A stretch of DNA of 32,705 nt from positions 1 through 32,705 of the IMG/VR virus record IMGVR_UViG_3300034107_000080, one strand, 5' to 3'. Below are positions 30,644 through 32,705 of this stretch, in pieces (within the stretch, counting starts at the first letter, position 1; the number at the start of each line of letters is the position of its first letter). The notes beneath the pieces were generated by a model, which was not told the DNA's origin, did no database searches, and was given only the letters and a program-made list of their open reading frames with translations. A program made the translations under genes and the position numbers. Source of the stretch: a virus.

Positions 30644-31473
30644 GCCTAATAGATAAAATAGAAATAGGAGTTGAGGAGGTTGTTGCGCAATTTGATTTTA
30701 GTCAACTAGAAAACGATTGCTTTGTCGATTTGTCTTTGGAGATGCCTAAACCCGAAATACTTTTATCAATCGGAAAACACGAATATAAAGGCAATTTTTA
30801 CGACACTCCAATAATGACAGCTGGAGAGTTCTCCGCAATAGTTGCTGAATCAAAAGCAAAGAAATCATTTTTAAAATCCGGATTGATTGGGTGCTACATT
30901 GGAGGAAATGCTACACAACTATTTCCAAACATAAAAAGCCACCGCAATAAAGAATTTCAGATACTAGATTTTGACACCGAACAGGGCAAATACTATACAC
31001 AAAGAACTTTTAGGCGAGTGCAGGATATAAGCGGAGCAGTTTATGAGCATTACAAAGGCTATGCAACGCGAAGTTTATCATCTGCGGAAAGGTTAGGATT
31101 AATTGATTATTGTTTAACAAATCAAAAAAAGCTGTACAAAAAAGAAGTCAAGCTAATTGCTATCGATGGCATTGCGGATTTAGTGGAAAACACCAACGAT
31201 ATAATTTTAAGCAAGCAAGCGAGCGACTATATTCTTAAATGGACCAATGACTACAACGTTCACGTTATTGCAATTATTCACAAAGCCGCAAGCACTGGCA
31301 AACCTTTAGGACATTTAGGCACCTATGTGCTAAAAAAAGCGGAAACGGTTATTAACCTAGATGTTAATTCGGACCGGAGCGTTACAGTTACAAATCCTTA
31401 CTCACGAGGTTATCATTTTGAGCAATTTAGTTTTGATATAAACAAAAACGGACTTCCGTATCTAATCGAATAA
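30640..31473 (+). CDS. RecA-fold replicative ATPase (AAA_25/RepA-like)
   Basis: A 277-residue protein. The P-loop is a variant: GEFSAIVAESKAKKSFL (62-78), where AKKS replaces GK(S/T), as in a group of Bacteroidota mobile-element RecA-like ATPases. Then come LDFDTEQG (109-116), Walker B KLIAIDGIADL (171-181) and IIHKAASTGKPLGHLGTYVL (212-231), where the hexameric-helicase-style His/Gly motif lies. The role is probably that of a replicative helicase or DNA-pumping ATPase. It overlaps the previous gene (ATGA) and is followed by NinG 1 bp later. Confidence 0.8.
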   Translation: MSLIDKIEIGVEEVVAQFDFSQLENDCFVDLSLEMPKPEILLSIGKHEYKGNFYDTPIMTAGEFSAIVAESKAKKSFLKSGLIGCYIGGNATQLFPNIKSHRNKEFQILDFDTEQGKYYTQRTFRRVQDISGAVYEHYKGYATRSLSSAERLGLIDYCLTNQKKLYKKEVKLIAIDGIADLVENTNDIILSKQASDYILKWTNDYNVHVIAIIHKAASTGKPLGHLGTYVLKKAETVINLDVNSDRSVTVTNPYSRGYHFEQFSFDINKNGLPYLIE

Positions 31474-31474
31474 T

Positions 31475-32032
31475 ATGCCCAGGTGCCTAAACTGTAAACA
31501 AAAATTTATAGCAACTCGTTTTTTACAAAAGCATTGCAACGATGATAAATGCGTTGACGCTTCAATTCAGTACGCTAGAGCGAAAGTAAAACAAAATGCG
31601 AGTAAAGTATGGCAAAAGGAAAAACAATCGCTTAAAACAGCCTTAAAAACGCTAACGCAATTAGAAAGCGAAGCTAAAAAATCATTCCAAAAGTTTATTC
31701 GGCTGCGAGATGCTGATTTGGATTGTATTTCCTGCGGCATTAAAAACACCGAGTTATGGGATGGAGGGCATTACAAAAAAGCGGAGATATATTCAGGAGT
31801 TATATTCAACGAAATGAATTGCCATAAACAATGCAGGAAGTGCAATCGGTTTTTAAACGGTAATGAGTTGAATTATCGATTAGGTTTAATTGCTAGATAT
31901 GGAGAGCAATTTGCAAATGATATTGAAAAGCTGGCAAACGACACCAGACAACTAAAATTCACACGTGAGCAGTTGATAGCCAAAAAATTACAATACGATC
32001 TTAAATGCAAGGAAGTGTTAAAATCAAAATAA
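31475..32032 (+). CDS. ninG: NinG-like recombination protein (Rap endonuclease family)
   Basis: A 185-residue protein with the NinG layout: N-terminal zinc cluster CLNCKQKF and CNDDKC (about 4-26), a basic coiled segment, then LDCISCGIKNTELWDGGHYK (about 86-105) and NEMNCHKQCRKCNRFLNGNE (about 111-130), the HNH-like metal core. In lambda, NinG (Rap) cuts Holliday junctions and favours focused recombination. It ends the replication operon. Its lysine-rich C-terminus fits DNA binding. Confidence 0.9.
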   Translation: MPRCLNCKQKFIATRFLQKHCNDDKCVDASIQYARAKVKQNASKVWQKEKQSLKTALKTLTQLESEAKKSFQKFIRLRDADLDCISCGIKNTELWDGGHYKKAEIYSGVIFNEMNCHKQCRKCNRFLNGNELNYRLGLIARYGEQFANDIEKLANDTRQLKFTREQLIAKKLQYDLKCKEVLKSK

Positions 32033-32058
32033 AATTAGTTTAATAAAAAAATTCTTTT

Positions 32059-32066
32059 AATATTTG
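32059..32066 (+). promoter_or_regulatory. Weak promoter-like -7 box before the last small genes
   Basis: AATATTTG at 32059-32066, one base off TAnnTTTG, with no clear TTTG 19 bp upstream. It lies 24 bp before the ATG at 32090 and may start the transcript that crosses the contig junction and runs to 470. Confidence 0.35.
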
Positions 32067-32089
32067 CTCAAACATTAAAATATAACATT

Positions 32090-32227
32090 ATGACAAAGCA
32101 ATTTTACATCTGGACAGAAGAGAACCAACACTCTGAAAATTATTACAGAACCGAAGAACACGCTAAAATTAGAGCAGAGTTATGCGGATATGAGAATTAT
32201 GAAATTAGAGAAGTTTATACGCGATGA
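32090..32227 (+). CDS. Small hypothetical protein (45 aa)
   Basis: A 45-residue acidic protein (MTKQFYIWTEENQHSENYYR, then EEHAKIRAELCGYENYEIRE). It starts in the AACATTATG context and its stop overlaps the next ATG (ATGA). It resembles the small soluble proteins commonly encoded at the end of Bacteroidota phage replication operons; function unknown. Confidence 0.65.
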   Translation: MTKQFYIWTEENQHSENYYRTEEHAKIRAELCGYENYEIREVYTR

Positions 32228-32379
32228 TTTACAGAGGTTACAACATCGAAAGGGATTATACTTCAAGTGAATTAACCTTTGATTTTTTTTGGGAGCAATC
32301 GTATATGGGAACAGGAACAAGTATAGAACATTGTCAAAAGCAAATAGATAGGTTATGGATCATAGAAGCCTCAATTTAA
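32224..32379 (+). CDS. Small hypothetical protein (51 aa)
   Basis: A 51-residue protein (MIYRGYNIERDYTSSELTFD, then FFWEQSYMGTGTSIEHCQKQ) with no membrane helix. The start overlaps the previous stop (ATGA) and its end overlaps the next gene by 25 bp. The aromatic MIYRGYNIE start looks like a small beta-type domain. Function unknown. Confidence 0.65.
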   Translation: MIYRGYNIERDYTSSELTFDFFWEQSYMGTGTSIEHCQKQIDRLWIIEASI

Positions 32380-32609
32380 CATCAACGCCTCAACTTTCAA
32401 AGTTGGGCAGACCTTACAGGTTATCGGCTATTGTAAAGAATTTACAAGTCCCTAGCAAGTGGATTAATAGAGTTGACTGTTGGCATTGGTTTTATGTTTT
32501 TATTTATACCGATGACAATAGCTTTTTTGGATTTGAGTTTGATTATTACGATAAATTTGTACAGAAGTTTAACCACGAGCAATCGTTAAAATTATTTAAA
32601 AATGGCTGA
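32355..32609 (+). CDS. Small hypothetical protein crossing the contig junction (84 aa)
   Basis: An 84-residue protein ending at 32609, inside the right terminal repeat; in the circular genome the last 31 bases are positions 1-31. It is rich in aromatics (WHWFYVFIYTDDNSFFGFEF), beta-like, without membrane segment. Its stop overlaps the start of the cysteine-rich gene at 24 (equal to 32602), so these genes form one operon around the junction. Function unknown. Confidence 0.65.
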   Translation: MDHRSLNLTSTPQLSKLGRPYRLSAIVKNLQVPSKWINRVDCWHWFYVFIYTDDNSFFGFEFDYYDKFVQKFNHEQSLKLFKNG

Positions 32610-32705
32610 TATAAGTAAATGCTCCGACCACCTTTGCCCCTCAAAAACTATTTGTTATCGATTTACTGCGCCAGCAGACAAATTTAGACAAAGCTGGGTA
32701 AATAC
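32579..32705. repeat. Terminal direct repeat, right copy (circular overlap)
   Basis: Exact copy of 1-127. It includes the last 31 bp of the 84-aa gene and the first 104 bp (32602-32705) of a second, cut-off copy of the cysteine-rich gene at 24-254. Count this stretch once when closing the circle. Confidence 0.95.

Noticed and set aside
1-32705. Search for integrase, CI/Cro-type repressor, tRNA genes, CRISPR arrays and insertion sequences
   Set aside because: None seen by eye: no tyrosine or serine recombinase motifs, no cloverleaf-like sequence, no spaced repeats and no transposase. The 48-aa minus gene is not convincing as a repressor.

Overview
The window is one complete, circular-mapping genome of a tailed phage (long-tailed, siphovirus-like) that infects a member of the Bacteroidota, most likely a Flavobacterium-type host. 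The first 127 bases are repeated exactly as the last 127, so the unit genome is 32,578 bp and the cut is arbitrary (one gene runs across it). The host assignment rests on several clear promoters of the Bacteroidota type (TTTG or TTTT, 19 bp, TAnnTTTG), very AT-rich sequence, starts that lack Shine-Dalgarno sites and use an AAAACATTATG-like context, and protein families typical of Flavobacteriia phages. No integrase, excisionase, CI-like repressor, tRNA or CRISPR was found, so a virulent lifestyle is more likely than a temperate one.

Layout, + strand unless stated. 1-2130: small early-type genes, including a phage sigma factor and an LPD29-like protein; two promoters share a near-identical 25-bp -7/leader block. 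2130-4523: a tightly coupled cassette of a small GTG-start gene, a ParB-like protein, a FkbM methyltransferase, a 2OG-Fe(II) dioxygenase and a NUMOD1-like peptide. 4541-6038: terminase small and large subunits. 6068-13643: tail genes, with a -1 frameshift candidate in the tail assembly chaperone, two large Bacteroidota-type tail proteins and the tape measure. 13683-19231: XkdF-like protease/scaffold, major capsid, tail tube, portal and head completion, an order that differs from the usual portal-capsid-tail layout. 19294-21989: fibre module. 21991-24425: lysis module with a CHAP endolysin and a probable one-piece spanin, with a metallophosphoesterase between them. 24459-24790: two tiny minus-strand genes and a divergent promoter around an A7T7 palindrome. 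24817-26583: small genes and a C5-cytosine DNA methyltransferase. 26595-32032: recombination and replication genes (ERF, SSB-like, NinB, ParB-like, initiator-like, AAA ATPase, NinG). 32090 to the end: small genes that continue into position 24.

Two things stand out. First, three leaders in the replication region (before 26704, 28632 and 29592) each hold two interleaved inverted repeats in the order A-B-A'-B'. Geometry is almost the same in all three while the paired sequences differ completely, which is what a family of pseudoknotted RNAs would look like. Second, the C5-methyltransferase, the dioxygenase and the FkbM O-methyltransferase together could build a modified cytosine (5mC, then 5hmC, then possibly an O-methyl ether), with the ParB-like protein as a DNA-binding partner. 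That pathway is inferred, not shown.
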